Shown here: positions 35,416-44,301 of the stretch, in pieces
Layout of the letters: each line of letters opens with the position of its first letter
Position numbering within the stretch: the first letter of the stretch is position 1
Assembly (NCBI GenBank): GCA_035515795.1
Contig: DATJAY010000034.1
Location: forward strand, 1-62,009
Source of the DNA: Candidatus Acidiferrales bacterium
GTDB taxonomy: Bacteria; Bacteroidota; Ignavibacteria; Kryptoniales; JAKASW01
Direction: 5' to 3'
DNA: 62,009 nt
Made by a program: the position numbers and the translations under genes
The notes under the pieces: model-generated
What the model was told of the DNA's origin: nothing
The model's database searches: none
The model's input: only the letters and a program-made list of their open reading frames with translations

Positions 35416-36126
35416 TTGAAAAAGACACTACTGATCAACATAGGCACCACAGAATACGCGTTCGCGTGGGATATGCAGAAGATTTTACATCGGGAAAGAA
35501 TTGCTGGGAAGATTCCTGACATAATTCTTTTCACGGAGCATTATCATACATACACGATCGGCAAATCCGGAGGTGAAGATCATCTTCTCGCGACCGATGA
35601 CGAATTAGTTCAAGGAAATGTCAGCGTTCTCAAGACAGACCGTGGTGGAGATATTACGTACCATGGCCCGGGTCAAATCGTATGTTATCCGATAATCGAT
35701 TTGAACAATTATTATCATGATGTCCATCGCTATCTCCGTGACCTTGAAGAAGTTGTGATAAGAACGTTGGCGGATTTTGGAATTGATGCGCACCGGGAGC
35801 CCGAATATACCGGAGTTTGGGTCGGGAGCGAAAAGGTCTGTGCCATCGGAGTTAAAGTCAGTCGGTGGGTTACGATGCATGGCTTTGCGTTTAATGTCAA
35901 CACTGATCTCTCTTATTTTGGCAGAATTATTCCATGCGGCATTTTCCACAAAGGCGTTTCCTCGCTTGGGCAATTCCTTGGAAGAACAGTCGACATCACC
36001 AAAGTAAGGGAAGTGATCGCCAAAATGTTTACAGATGTATTTCAAACAGAAATCGAATCCGTAAACTGCGATCAATTTTTTGAGAAGTACCACATAGAGA
36101 TGGAGAAAGAACATGCCTCCGCTTGA
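35416..36126 (+). CDS. lipB: Octanoyl-ACP:protein N-octanoyltransferase
   Basis: 236 residues. Transfers octanoate from ACP to lipoyl domains, the first step of endogenous lipoate assembly. The family motif RGGDITYHGPGQ and the catalytic pair Cys in IPCGI and Lys in AIGVKVSR are present. The start is TTG at 35416, the only initiator after the in-frame stop at 35407, six bases after lpdA. It overlaps the fused E1 gene by 14 bases. LipA lies three genes downstream. Confidence 0.95.
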   Translation: MKKTLLINIGTTEYAFAWDMQKILHRERIAGKIPDIILFTEHYHTYTIGKSGGEDHLLATDDELVQGNVSVLKTDRGGDITYHGPGQIVCYPIIDLNNYYHDVHRYLRDLEEVVIRTLADFGIDAHREPEYTGVWVGSEKVCAIGVKVSRWVTMHGFAFNVNTDLSYFGRIIPCGIFHKGVSSLGQFLGRTVDITKVREVIAKMFTDVFQTEIESVNCDQFFEKYHIEMEKEHASA

Positions 36127-38206
36127 AAGAAAGATGAAGTCACCGGTTGGACAGATTGAAAAGGCAAACGGGAATGAAATCCTCACCGCTGAGTTCGGAA
36201 GGGGAACGGTAACCATGGACCGGCTCATTGACGCCTACAGGCTGATGCTGTTGGCCCGCCGTCTCGACGAGAAAGAGCTGGCACTTTTGAAACAGGGCAA
36301 GGCATTCTTTCACATAAGCAGTTCGGGCCACGAAGCAATACAAATTGCCTGTGCCATGTCGTTGAAGTCGGGATATGATTGGGCGTATCCATATTACCGG
36401 GGACTGGCATTCGCGCTTGGGATCGGCCACACTCCGGAAGAAATCATGCTTATGCAGCTCCACAGAGCGGAAGATGTTATGACCGGCGGCCGCCAGATGC
36501 CGGGACATTACGGCAAACCGTCGTTAAACATTCCCACTCAATCGAGTCCGACGGGCACTCAGTTCTTGCAGGCTGTCGGCACCGCGCTAGGATGCGTGAG
36601 AAGAGGTAAAGATCAGGTTGTATATGTTTCTTCCGGAGAAGGTGCTACGAGCGAAGGAGAATTTGCGGAAGCGCTCAACTGGTCGGCGAGAGAAAAACTT
36701 CCGGTACTTTTTTGTATTGAAGACAACCATTATGCGATCAGTGTGCCGGAATGGCAGCAGACTGTCGGAGGCTCGGTTTATGAGGTCGTAAGAGGTTATG
36801 CGAATCTCGAGCGCATGAAAATAGACGGTACTGACTTCGTCGAGAGTTATGAGGCTGCCCAAAGAGCTATTGCCCGCGCGCGTCGGGGCGAAGGGCCAAC
36901 CGTTATCGTGGCGGATGTTGTCAGACTCCGCTCTCACTCTTCTTCCGACGACGACAGAAAATACAGGCCGAAGGAAGAAATAGAGAAAGACCATGCAAGA
37001 GACCCTGTGCTGATTATGGAAGCACATCTGGTCGAGAACAAGATCCTTACCCAGTCAGAGGTCGAATCGATTCACAACGAGATTAAGAAGCGTGTAGATG
37101 ATGCGGCCGACTGGGCAGAATCGCGTCCGGTTCCTGATGCATCTTCCGCAGTCCTGAACGTATATGCTCCCGCGGAAACGTATTCTTCATTTGAATACGA
37201 GAAAACCACTCCATCAGGTAAACCTATTGTCATGGTGGATGCTATTAACCATGGCCTTCATGAAGAAATGGCAAAGGATCCAAAAATGCTGATCTGGGGC
37301 GAGGATGTGGAAGACGGAAAGGGAGGGGTATTCACCGCAACGAAAGGACTCTCGACAAAATTTGGAAGGGAGAGAGTCTTCAATTCGCAGCTGGCGGAAG
37401 CGAGCATAATTGGCGCTGCATTCGGTGCTTCCGTGCGGGGGTTCAAACCGGTAGTTGAGATTCAATTCGCGGATTATATTTTTCCCGCGATGATGCAGAT
37501 CAAGAACGAAGTTGCCATGATGCGGTACCGTTCCAATAATACCTGGGGATGTCCGATGGTGATACGGGTGCCGGTCGGAGGTTATATACGCGGTGGACAT
37601 TATCACAGTCAAAACATAGAAAGCATATTTGCACACTGCCCTGGAATTTACATTGCTTTCCCATCGACTGCGGCGGATGCTAAAGGTTTGTTGAAGTCCG
37701 CGATCAGGATGGAAGATCCGGTTTTGTTTCTCGAACACAAGGCTCTCTATCGTCAAAGTTATGCCATGTCGCCGGAACCGGATGAGGAGTACCTTCTCCC
37801 GTTCGGCAAAGCGTCCGTTCGGCGTGAAGGAAAAGACGCAACCATCATTACTTACGGTGCCACCGTCTACTTTGCCTTAAATGCTGCAAAAAAAATGTCG
37901 GATAGTGGAATCGAGATCGAAGTCGTAGATCTTCGCACCATAGTGCCGCTCGACAAGCAGGCAATTATACAGAGCGTCAAGAAGACGAACAGAGTCTTGG
38001 TGTTGAGCGAAGATACCCGCACCAATGGATTTGCCGCCGAACTCTGCAGCATTATTGCGGAGGAAGCGTTTGAGTTCCTGGATGCTCCGGTAAGGAGAAT
38101 CACCGGTCAAGATGTTCCTGTTCCTTATAGCCCTGCTCTCGAGGCAGCTGTACTTCCGAGCGAGGCTCAGGTGCTGAAAACTCTTGAAGAATTAATTGCC
38201 TATTAG
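36113..38206 (+). CDS. Fused alpha-beta E1 of a 2-oxoacid (branched-chain type) dehydrogenase
   Basis: 697 residues. Residues 30-345 are E1-alpha (thiamine diphosphate motif starting SSGEGATSEGEF with EDN downstream; phosphorylation-loop-like RSHSSSDD), and residues 365-697 are E1-beta (WGEDVEDGKGGVF, FNSQLAEASIIG, VPVGGYIRGG). Such single-chain E1 proteins are typical of branched-chain 2-oxoacid complexes in the FCB group. It decarboxylates the 2-oxoacid and acylates the E2 encoded 15 bases downstream. Substrate range is inferred from E2 type and context; pyruvate or 2-oxoglutarate use cannot be excluded. Overlaps lipB by 14 bases. Confidence 0.92.
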   Translation: MPPLERKMKSPVGQIEKANGNEILTAEFGRGTVTMDRLIDAYRLMLLARRLDEKELALLKQGKAFFHISSSGHEAIQIACAMSLKSGYDWAYPYYRGLAFALGIGHTPEEIMLMQLHRAEDVMTGGRQMPGHYGKPSLNIPTQSSPTGTQFLQAVGTALGCVRRGKDQVVYVSSGEGATSEGEFAEALNWSAREKLPVLFCIEDNHYAISVPEWQQTVGGSVYEVVRGYANLERMKIDGTDFVESYEAAQRAIARARRGEGPTVIVADVVRLRSHSSSDDDRKYRPKEEIEKDHARDPVLIMEAHLVENKILTQSEVESIHNEIKKRVDDAADWAESRPVPDASSAVLNVYAPAETYSSFEYEKTTPSGKPIVMVDAINHGLHEEMAKDPKMLIWGEDVEDGKGGVFTATKGLSTKFGRERVFNSQLAEASIIGAAFGASVRGFKPVVEIQFADYIFPAMMQIKNEVAMMRYRSNNTWGCPMVIRVPVGGYIRGGHYHSQNIESIFAHCPGIYIAFPSTAADAKGLLKSAIRMEDPVLFLEHKALYRQSYAMSPEPDEEYLLPFGKASVRREGKDATIITYGATVYFALNAAKKMSDSGIEIEVVDLRTIVPLDKQAIIQSVKKTNRVLVLSEDTRTNGFAAELCSIIAEEAFEFLDAPVRRITGQDVPVPYSPALEAAVLPSEAQVLKTLEELIAY

Positions 38207-38221
38207 ACAGGAGGACTAAAC

Positions 38222-39490
38222 ATGCAAGTTGAAGTCTTGATGCCGAAGATGGGTGAGAGCATCACCGAGGGGAAAATTGTGAAATGGCATAAGAATGCCG
38301 GCGAGAAAATCGAGAGGGATGAAATTTTGCTGGAGATAAGTACAGATAAGGTCGACACCGAAATTCCCGCTGTTGCCTCGGGTATGATTTCGAAAATTGT
38401 GGTGCGCGAGCAAGAAATTGCACAGGTCGGTACGGTTATAGCATATATAGAAACGGAAATTGAAAGGATGGCCGCCGGGGAAGATGACGGCCATTTGCTT
38501 CACGATGCAGTGACGGGAGGGGCTGAATACTCGACCGAGCCAGCAGGCTCAAAGTCTGAGGTCTCGGGACTTAAACACAACGGACGTAATGGAGATAGAT
38601 TCTATTCGCCGCTGGTGAAAAATATTGCGAAGACTGAGGGAATTTCGACAGATGAGTTGATGAAAATTGGCGGAAGCGGCGCGGGAGGACGCGTCACGAA
38701 AGAAGATTTGAGAATCTACATTGAAAATAAGAGCAGGAAGTCGGACGGCGGGACTCGGAGATCAGAAATCGCAAACATGAGTTTCGATGCAAAGCGGGAG
38801 ACAACATTTCCGATAGACAACATGCGTCAGCTCATCATGGAACACATGATCAAGAGCCGTGACGCTTCGGTTCATGTTGCCGCAATCACGGAAGTCGATA
38901 TGACGATCATATCTAATTTCATTTCGAAACGAGGAGAGGAGTTCGAGAAACAGGAGGGATTCAAACTGACTTTCATGCCATTTATTGCCCACGCTTGTGT
39001 GAGAGCCTTGAAGGATTTCCCGTTGGTGAACAGCAGCATAGAGGGATCGAATGTTGTTCAACATAATTATGTGAATCTCGGCGTTGCAGTTGCCATTGAA
39101 ACAAAGGGGCTACTCGTCCCGGTCATAAAAGCCGCTGATGAAAAAAGTGTGCTCGGGCTGGCGAGGGCGATTCGTGATCTCGCCTCTCGCGCCAGGAACA
39201 AAAGACTCACAGGCGAGGACACCATAGGTTCAACATTCTCAATCACTAACTATGGCGTATTTGGGAACCTGATGGGCACCCCGATCATTAATCAACCGAA
39301 CATCGCTATACTCGGCGTCGGCGCCGTTAAGAAGAGACCAGTTGTCATAAACGATGCGATCGCAATTCGCCAGATGGGATTCCTGACTCTTTCATTCGAT
39401 CACAGGTTGGTCGATGGAGCGCTGGGCGGGCAGTTTCTGGAGAAGATTGTACAATATTTGGAGAATTTTGACACGAAACAAGTATTTTGA
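38222..39490 (+). CDS. E2 acyltransferase of the branched-chain/2-oxoacid complex
   Basis: 422 residues. One lipoyl domain (1-78) with Lys43 in TDKVDTE, a motif of branched-chain and 2-oxoglutarate E2s; a peripheral-subunit-binding domain (about 122-160, SPLVKNIAKTEGI, GGRVTKEDL); and the catalytic core with His394 in FDHRLVDG. A flexible linker joins the domains. Ribosome site AGGAGG. Works with the fused E1 upstream and the lpdA E3. Confidence 0.94.
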   Translation: MQVEVLMPKMGESITEGKIVKWHKNAGEKIERDEILLEISTDKVDTEIPAVASGMISKIVVREQEIAQVGTVIAYIETEIERMAAGEDDGHLLHDAVTGGAEYSTEPAGSKSEVSGLKHNGRNGDRFYSPLVKNIAKTEGISTDELMKIGGSGAGGRVTKEDLRIYIENKSRKSDGGTRRSEIANMSFDAKRETTFPIDNMRQLIMEHMIKSRDASVHVAAITEVDMTIISNFISKRGEEFEKQEGFKLTFMPFIAHACVRALKDFPLVNSSIEGSNVVQHNYVNLGVAVAIETKGLLVPVIKAADEKSVLGLARAIRDLASRARNKRLTGEDTIGSTFSITNYGVFGNLMGTPIINQPNIAILGVGAVKKRPVVINDAIAIRQMGFLTLSFDHRLVDGALGGQFLEKIVQYLENFDTKQVF

Positions 39491-39523
39491 AATTTGTGAA
39501 TCATGAAATTTAGATGTTGAATC

Positions 39524-40408
39524 ATGGTCGATATTGACGAGAAGATTTTGATCGAAGATAAGCCGAAGCCACGAAGGCCTGAATGGATTCGGGCAAAACT
39601 CCCTTACGGCGAGAACTACGCGAAGTTATTGCACTTGATGAGGGGGAAGGGTCTTCATACGGTTTGTGAAGAAGCACGCTGTCCGAATCTCGGAGAGTGC
39701 TGGGGGCGCGGTACAGCTACTTTCATGATACTCGGCGATATCTGCACTCGAAGCTGCGGCTTCTGTGCAGTCAAGACCGGTAGACCGACAGAACTTGACA
39801 CCGATGAGCCGCACCGCGTCGCTGAAGCGGTCGTATCTATGAAGTTACGGCATGTCGTGATTACATCTGTAAACCGAGATGAGCTTCGTGACGGCGGGGC
39901 ATCCGTGTTTGCGGAGACAATAAGACAAATCAGAATTAAAGAGCCGAGATGCAGAATCGAAATTCTAATTCCGGATTTTAAGGGAGAGAAGCTCGCACTT
40001 GACATCGTGGTCGACGCGGCACCCGATGTCTTGAACCACAATGTGGAAACCGTGCCGCGGCTTTACAGCACCGTCAGGCCGCAAGCGAAGTATGAGCGAT
40101 CATTGGAAGTTTTGAAATATTTTAAGGAGCATAGACTGACGACGAAAAGCGGAATGATGGTCGGGATAGGTGAAAAACCGCCTGAGGTCATCAATCTGAT
40201 GAGAGATTTGAGGCAGTCTGAGGTCGATATACTTACCATCGGACAATACTTGCAGCCAACCAAAGAGCATCTTCCGATCGACCGTTATGTTACTCCGGAC
40301 GAATTCGAAATGTATAAACAGACCGGTCTTGAAATGGGATTCAAGTACGTCGAATCGGGGCCGTTGGTCCGCAGTTCGTATCACGCGGATGAGCAGATTA
40401 TTTTTTAA
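39524..40408 (+). CDS. lipA: Lipoyl synthase
   Basis: 294 residues. Radical-SAM enzyme that inserts two sulfurs into octanoyl groups. Auxiliary cluster C-x4-C-x5-C in [12 protein letters not shown], radical-SAM cluster in CTRSCGFC, and the C-terminal RSSYHA serine that ligates the auxiliary cluster. Placed between the two E2 sets and downstream of lipB, completing endogenous lipoylation in one locus. Confidence 0.98.
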   Translation: MVDIDEKILIEDKPKPRRPEWIRAKLPYGENYAKLLHLMRGKGLHTVCEEARCPNLGECWGRGTATFMILGDICTRSCGFCAVKTGRPTELDTDEPHRVAEAVVSMKLRHVVITSVNRDELRDGGASVFAETIRQIRIKEPRCRIEILIPDFKGEKLALDIVVDAAPDVLNHNVETVPRLYSTVRPQAKYERSLEVLKYFKEHRLTTKSGMMVGIGEKPPEVINLMRDLRQSEVDILTIGQYLQPTKEHLPIDRYVTPDEFEMYKQTGLEMGFKYVESGPLVRSSYHADEQIIF

Positions 40409-40429
40409 TTGTTACATGGAGAAAGATAG

Positions 40430-41458
40430 ATGAGCGATTACGCTGTAGAGACAAATAAATTGAGAGGATCGAAACAAATTTCAAAAGAGGAATATCTAAG
40501 CTTAGGAAGAAATAAATTGATTGAAATGTTCCAAACCATGGTTTTGATAAGACGCTTTGAAGAAGCGGCGGCCAAAATGTACAGCATGCAGAAGATCGGA
40601 GGCTTTCTTCATCTTTACATAGGGCAGGAAGCCGTTGCGGTGGGGACGCTTGCTGCTATCAGAGAAGATGATTACATCATAACGGCGTATCGCGACCACG
40701 GTCACGCGCTTGCCCGCGGCACCGACCCAAAATTGTTGATGGCAGAATTGTTCGGTAAATACACCGGTACCAGCAAAGGCAAAGGTGGTTCGATGCATTT
40801 TTTTGATGCGTCGAGAAACATGCTTGGTGGACACGCAATTGTTGCAGGACAAGTTCCGCTTGGAACGGGAATTGGTTTCAAAATCAAGTACAGGAAGGAA
40901 GATCGTGTTTGTTTGACATACATGGGAGATGCCGCGATGAATCAAGGGGCGTTCCACGAATCGCTTAATCTTGCCTCACTCTGGAAACTCCCCGTGGTCT
41001 ACATCGTGGAAAATAATATGTATGGAATGGGCACTGCAGTCGAGCGCGCCTCGGCAGTGACGGAATTATATAAACGCGGGTGTTCCTACGGCATAGAGGG
41101 AATGGTCGCCGATGGAATGAATGTGTTCGCAGTTTATGATGCCGCCAAGGAAGCCGTGAAGAAGGCACGTGAACTTAGCCTCCCGACTCTCCTGGAGGTG
41201 AGGACATATCGTTATCGCGGGCATTCGATGTCGGACCCGGATTCTATTTACCGGACAAAACAAGAAGTCGAAGAGGAGAAGCAGCGAGATCCGATTGAAC
41301 AGATGAAAAAGTTTTTGCTCGATGAGAGAGTTGCTACGCAGAAAGAGATTGACGATGCAGATGCCAATGCGAAAAAGGTCGTCTCTGGAGCCGTTGAGTT
41401 TGCGGAAAAGAGTCCAGACCCACCGCTTGAATCGATGTACGATGACATCTACTCCTGA
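40430..41458 (+). CDS. pdhA: Pyruvate dehydrogenase E1 alpha
   Basis: 342 residues. Thiamine diphosphate motif GDAAMNQGAFHESLN to ENNMYGMGT, the active-site loop YRYRGHSMSDPDS, and HLYIGQEAV at the start. Subunit of the E1 heterotetramer. Separated from pdhB by 67 bases that contain a weak internal promoter-like pair (TTGACT, TAACTG, 16 bases apart). Confidence 0.95.
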   Translation: MSDYAVETNKLRGSKQISKEEYLSLGRNKLIEMFQTMVLIRRFEEAAAKMYSMQKIGGFLHLYIGQEAVAVGTLAAIREDDYIITAYRDHGHALARGTDPKLLMAELFGKYTGTSKGKGGSMHFFDASRNMLGGHAIVAGQVPLGTGIGFKIKYRKEDRVCLTYMGDAAMNQGAFHESLNLASLWKLPVVYIVENNMYGMGTAVERASAVTELYKRGCSYGIEGMVADGMNVFAVYDAAKEAVKKARELSLPTLLEVRTYRYRGHSMSDPDSIYRTKQEVEEEKQRDPIEQMKKFLLDERVATQKEIDDADANAKKVVSGAVEFAEKSPDPPLESMYDDIYS

Positions 41459-41525
41459 AAGTTAGAAATCAAACGAAAAATATTGTTGACTGAATATTAA
41501 AAACTGATAACTGGAAACTTACGAA

Positions 41526-42506
41526 ATGCCGGAAATAACATTTAGAGAGGCAATAAATCAAGCAATATCTGAAGAGATGGAACGTGATGATTCCGTCTTC
41601 GTTGTGGGCGAGGAGGTAGCGCAATATCAGGGTGCTTATAAAGTCACCCAAGGATTGCTGCAAAGATTCGGCCCCCAACGAGTACTCGATGCGCCTATAT
41701 CGGAATCAGGTTTTACGGGGCTCGGTGTCGGCGCAGCTATGGTTGGATTGAGACCGATCGTTGAGGTCATGACATTCAATTTCTCTCTGGTCGCATTCGA
41801 CCAGATCATAAACAATGCCGCGAAGATGCGACATATGTCGGGTGGGCAGTTGAAAGTGCCGTTGGTTATTCGTGGGCCTAATGGACCAGCGCACCAGCTT
41901 GCTGCGACACACTCGCAGGCACTCGAGAGTATGTATGCGCATGTCCCAGGGTTGAAAGTGGTTCTACCCGGAACGCCGAAAGATGCAAAGGGACTTCTCA
42001 AGTCGGCGATCAGAGATGATAATCCAGTCATCTTCATGGAAAGCGAAGTGATGTACGGCATGAAGGGCGAGGTACCTGAAGGCGAATACACTGTTCCGCT
42101 CGGCAAGACTGATCTGAAACGAGAGGGCAAAGATATTACAATCGTAGCTTACGGCAAGATGCTCGGAGCTGCTTTGAATGCGGCAGAGAGTCTTTCGAAG
42201 GACGGCATCGAAGCCGAGATTTTGGATCCGATGACAGTACGTCCGCTTGATGACCAGCCGCTCATAGACAGCGTAAAAAAGACGAATCGTTGTGTTGTGG
42301 TCACGGAATCGTGGCCGTTCGCAAGTGTCGGGAGCGAGATTTCGTTCAGGATTTCGTCGAAGGCTTTTGATTATCTTGATGCACCGGTTGAGCTGGTTTC
42401 TTCTGAAGATGTGCCGATGCCGTATTCAAAAGTTCTGGAGCATGAAGTTCTGCCGACTCCTCAAAAAGTTATTGATGCCGCTATGCGGGCACTTTACAAA
42501 AAGTGA
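41526..42506 (+). CDS. pdhB: Pyruvate dehydrogenase E1 beta
   Basis: 326 residues. Transketolase pyrimidine-binding half (GEEVAQYQGAYKVTQGL, DAPISESGFTGLG, EVMTFNF) and C-terminal domain (DPMTVRPLDDQPL, SSEDVPMPYS). Forms E1 with the pdhA product; ten bases before pdhC. Confidence 0.96.
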   Translation: MPEITFREAINQAISEEMERDDSVFVVGEEVAQYQGAYKVTQGLLQRFGPQRVLDAPISESGFTGLGVGAAMVGLRPIVEVMTFNFSLVAFDQIINNAAKMRHMSGGQLKVPLVIRGPNGPAHQLAATHSQALESMYAHVPGLKVVLPGTPKDAKGLLKSAIRDDNPVIFMESEVMYGMKGEVPEGEYTVPLGKTDLKREGKDITIVAYGKMLGAALNAAESLSKDGIEAEILDPMTVRPLDDQPLIDSVKKTNRCVVVTESWPFASVGSEISFRISSKAFDYLDAPVELVSSEDVPMPYSKVLEHEVLPTPQKVIDAAMRALYKK

Positions 42507-42516
42507 GGTTTAACTA

Positions 42517-43746
42517 ATGGCCGTTAGAATTCAGATGCCCAAACTCAGCGATACGATGGACACGGGCAGAATCGTAAGGTGGTTGAAGAAGGAAGGTGAA
42601 AAGGTCGTGCCTGGTGATGTCATCGCCGAGGTCGAAACCGATAAAGCAAATATGGATATGGAAGCTTACGACGAAGGGACTCTCCTGAAAATCGTGGCAA
42701 AGGAAGGGGACCGGGTACCAATAGGAGGATTGATTGCCATTCTTGGAAATGCGGGAGAGGACATTTCTGCCTCGGTTCGTGAAACCGGAAGCGTTCCTGA
42801 CGCCCAGGAATCAGAAAGGCATGAAGCTCAGTCATCTCCTGAAAAGATAACTCCTCTCGCGCAAGTTACCGCACCTTCGCTCTCCAAGACGGAATCTTCA
42901 AAAGGCAACGGCCGGTTGAAAGCTTCGCCGCTCGCAAAGAGACTTGCACGTGAGCGCGGGATTGATATCGGAGACGTGAAGGGAAGTGGTACGGGCGGAA
43001 GGATTGTCAAGCGTGACGTGGAAGCATCGATGACGTCCAAGCGTCGTGCGGTTGTTTCTTCGGGAGAATTCAAGGATGAGTCGCTATCCATGATGCGCGA
43101 GGCCATTGCCAGACGATTGAGCCAGAGCAATATCGAGGCGCCACACTTTTTCCTGACAGTTGAAGTTAAAATGGAGAACGCGATAGCCTTTCGAGAATCT
43201 CTGAATAGCTTCAATGAAGAGAGCAAAATCAGCTTCAATGACATTATCGTTAAAGCATGTGCCGCCGCACTTCAGGAACATCCTGAAGTCAATGCGACTT
43301 TCATGAAAGACAAAATTAGAATGTTCGGAGACGTCCATATCGGCGTAGCCGTTGCTATTGACGATGGGCTTATTACACCTGTCATACGCGACGTCGATAA
43401 GAAAGGGCTCCGGGATATTTCAATTGAGACAAAAGGTCTTGCCGCGAAAGCCAGAGAAAGAAAACTGAAACCGGAAGAATATTCCGGCAGCACTTTCACG
43501 GTCAGCAACCTCGGTATGTTCGGAGTCGACGAATTTACCGCGATCATAAACCCTCCGGAGGCTGCAATACTCGCGGTCGGTGCCATCGTCGAAAAACCCG
43601 TCGTTGAAGATGGACAGATAAGGATCGGAAAGCGGATGAGGATGACGCTGTCATCCGACCACCGCGTTGTCGACGGCGCACTTGCTGCCCAGTTCATGCA
43701 GACGCTGAAGAAAATTTTGGAGAGCCCTGCGGCGCTCGCTTTGTAG
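42517..43746 (+). CDS. pdhC: Pyruvate dehydrogenase E2 (dihydrolipoyl acetyltransferase)
   Basis: 409 residues. Lipoyl domain with Lys43 in TDKANMDME and the PDH-type opening MPKLSDTMDTGRI; a Ser/Pro/Glu-rich linker; a subunit-binding domain (about 132-168, SPLAKRLARERGI); and the catalytic core with His382 in SDHRVVDG. One lipoyl domain only. Ends the lipoate/oxoacid block; no clear terminator before the tRNA. Confidence 0.96.
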   Translation: MAVRIQMPKLSDTMDTGRIVRWLKKEGEKVVPGDVIAEVETDKANMDMEAYDEGTLLKIVAKEGDRVPIGGLIAILGNAGEDISASVRETGSVPDAQESERHEAQSSPEKITPLAQVTAPSLSKTESSKGNGRLKASPLAKRLARERGIDIGDVKGSGTGGRIVKRDVEASMTSKRRAVVSSGEFKDESLSMMREAIARRLSQSNIEAPHFFLTVEVKMENAIAFRESLNSFNEESKISFNDIIVKACAAALQEHPEVNATFMKDKIRMFGDVHIGVAVAIDDGLITPVIRDVDKKGLRDISIETKGLAAKARERKLKPEEYSGSTFTVSNLGMFGVDEFTAIINPPEAAILAVGAIVEKPVVEDGQIRIGKRMRMTLSSDHRVVDGALAAQFMQTLKKILESPAALAL

Positions 43747-43826
43747 AAATAGTTTTTGAAGCTGAATCCAGCCCGGCATTCTGCAAGTATTGGAGGGGAT
43801 ATTTACTGTTGTGAATTGTCAGGGCT

Positions 43827-43854
43827 TTGTTCTTTTGCAGTCCTTAGTTAAATT
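43827..43854 (+). promoter_or_regulatory. Candidate tRNA promoter
   Basis: TTGTTC (43827-43832), 16-base spacer, TAAATT (43849-43854); predicted start about 15 bases before the tRNA 5' end. Confidence 0.4.
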
Positions 43855-43876
43855 TTTTCTACTCACATCGCTTCAT

Positions 43877-43950
43877 GGGCCCTTAGCTCAGTTGGTTAGA
43901 GCAGCTGACTCATAATCAGCGGGTCGGGGGTTCAAATCCCTCAGGGCCCA
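43877..43950 (+). tRNA. tRNA with CAU anticodon, Ile2-like or elongator Met
   Basis: 74 bases. A perfect 7-base acceptor stem (GGGCCCT/AGGGCCC), D arm with TTGGTTA loop, 5-base anticodon stem (GCTGA/TCAGC) with loop CTCATAA and anticodon CAT at 43911-43913, and T arm with TTCAAAT loop and one G-T pair. Discriminator A; the CCA end is not encoded. The GC-rich acceptor end resembles the lysidine-modified tRNA-Ile2 more than elongator Met, but the two cannot be separated by eye with certainty. Confidence 0.93.
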
Positions 43951-44301
43951 CAAAAATAAATCAGTTTCAACTCCTTCAAATAGCTCTGTCCGTTTCCGTT
44001 CAAGTTCAAACTGAACGCTTTAATGTACGATCAAGATTACTGAACCGTACCACTGCGTCTGGAGATTGCCGAAAGAATACCTTCCGTGGAAGGTTCAGCT
44101 TCACCATCTCCACGACCTACAACATAATACCGCCGCCGCCTTTTGACGTTTGCAATTTTCAGGTCACTCAACTAAAATAACCATGGAGAAAACCTTGCGA
44201 AGTATGCTGAGCAATTTTCTAACCCCTACCATTCCACAATTAAGTGGAGACCGACAGCACGGCTCGCAAACGGCAGAGGTTGTTTGTTTCAGGGAGGAAT
44301 C
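43951..44301. other. Gap between tRNA and protease gene
   Basis: 351 bases without a supportable gene. A hairpin at 43997-44017 (CGTTCAAG / CTGAACG) with a weak T-rich tail may end the tRNA transcript. A short inverted repeat CCTTCC-GT-GGAAGG sits near 44088. No clear promoter for the protease gene was found. Confidence 0.4.
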
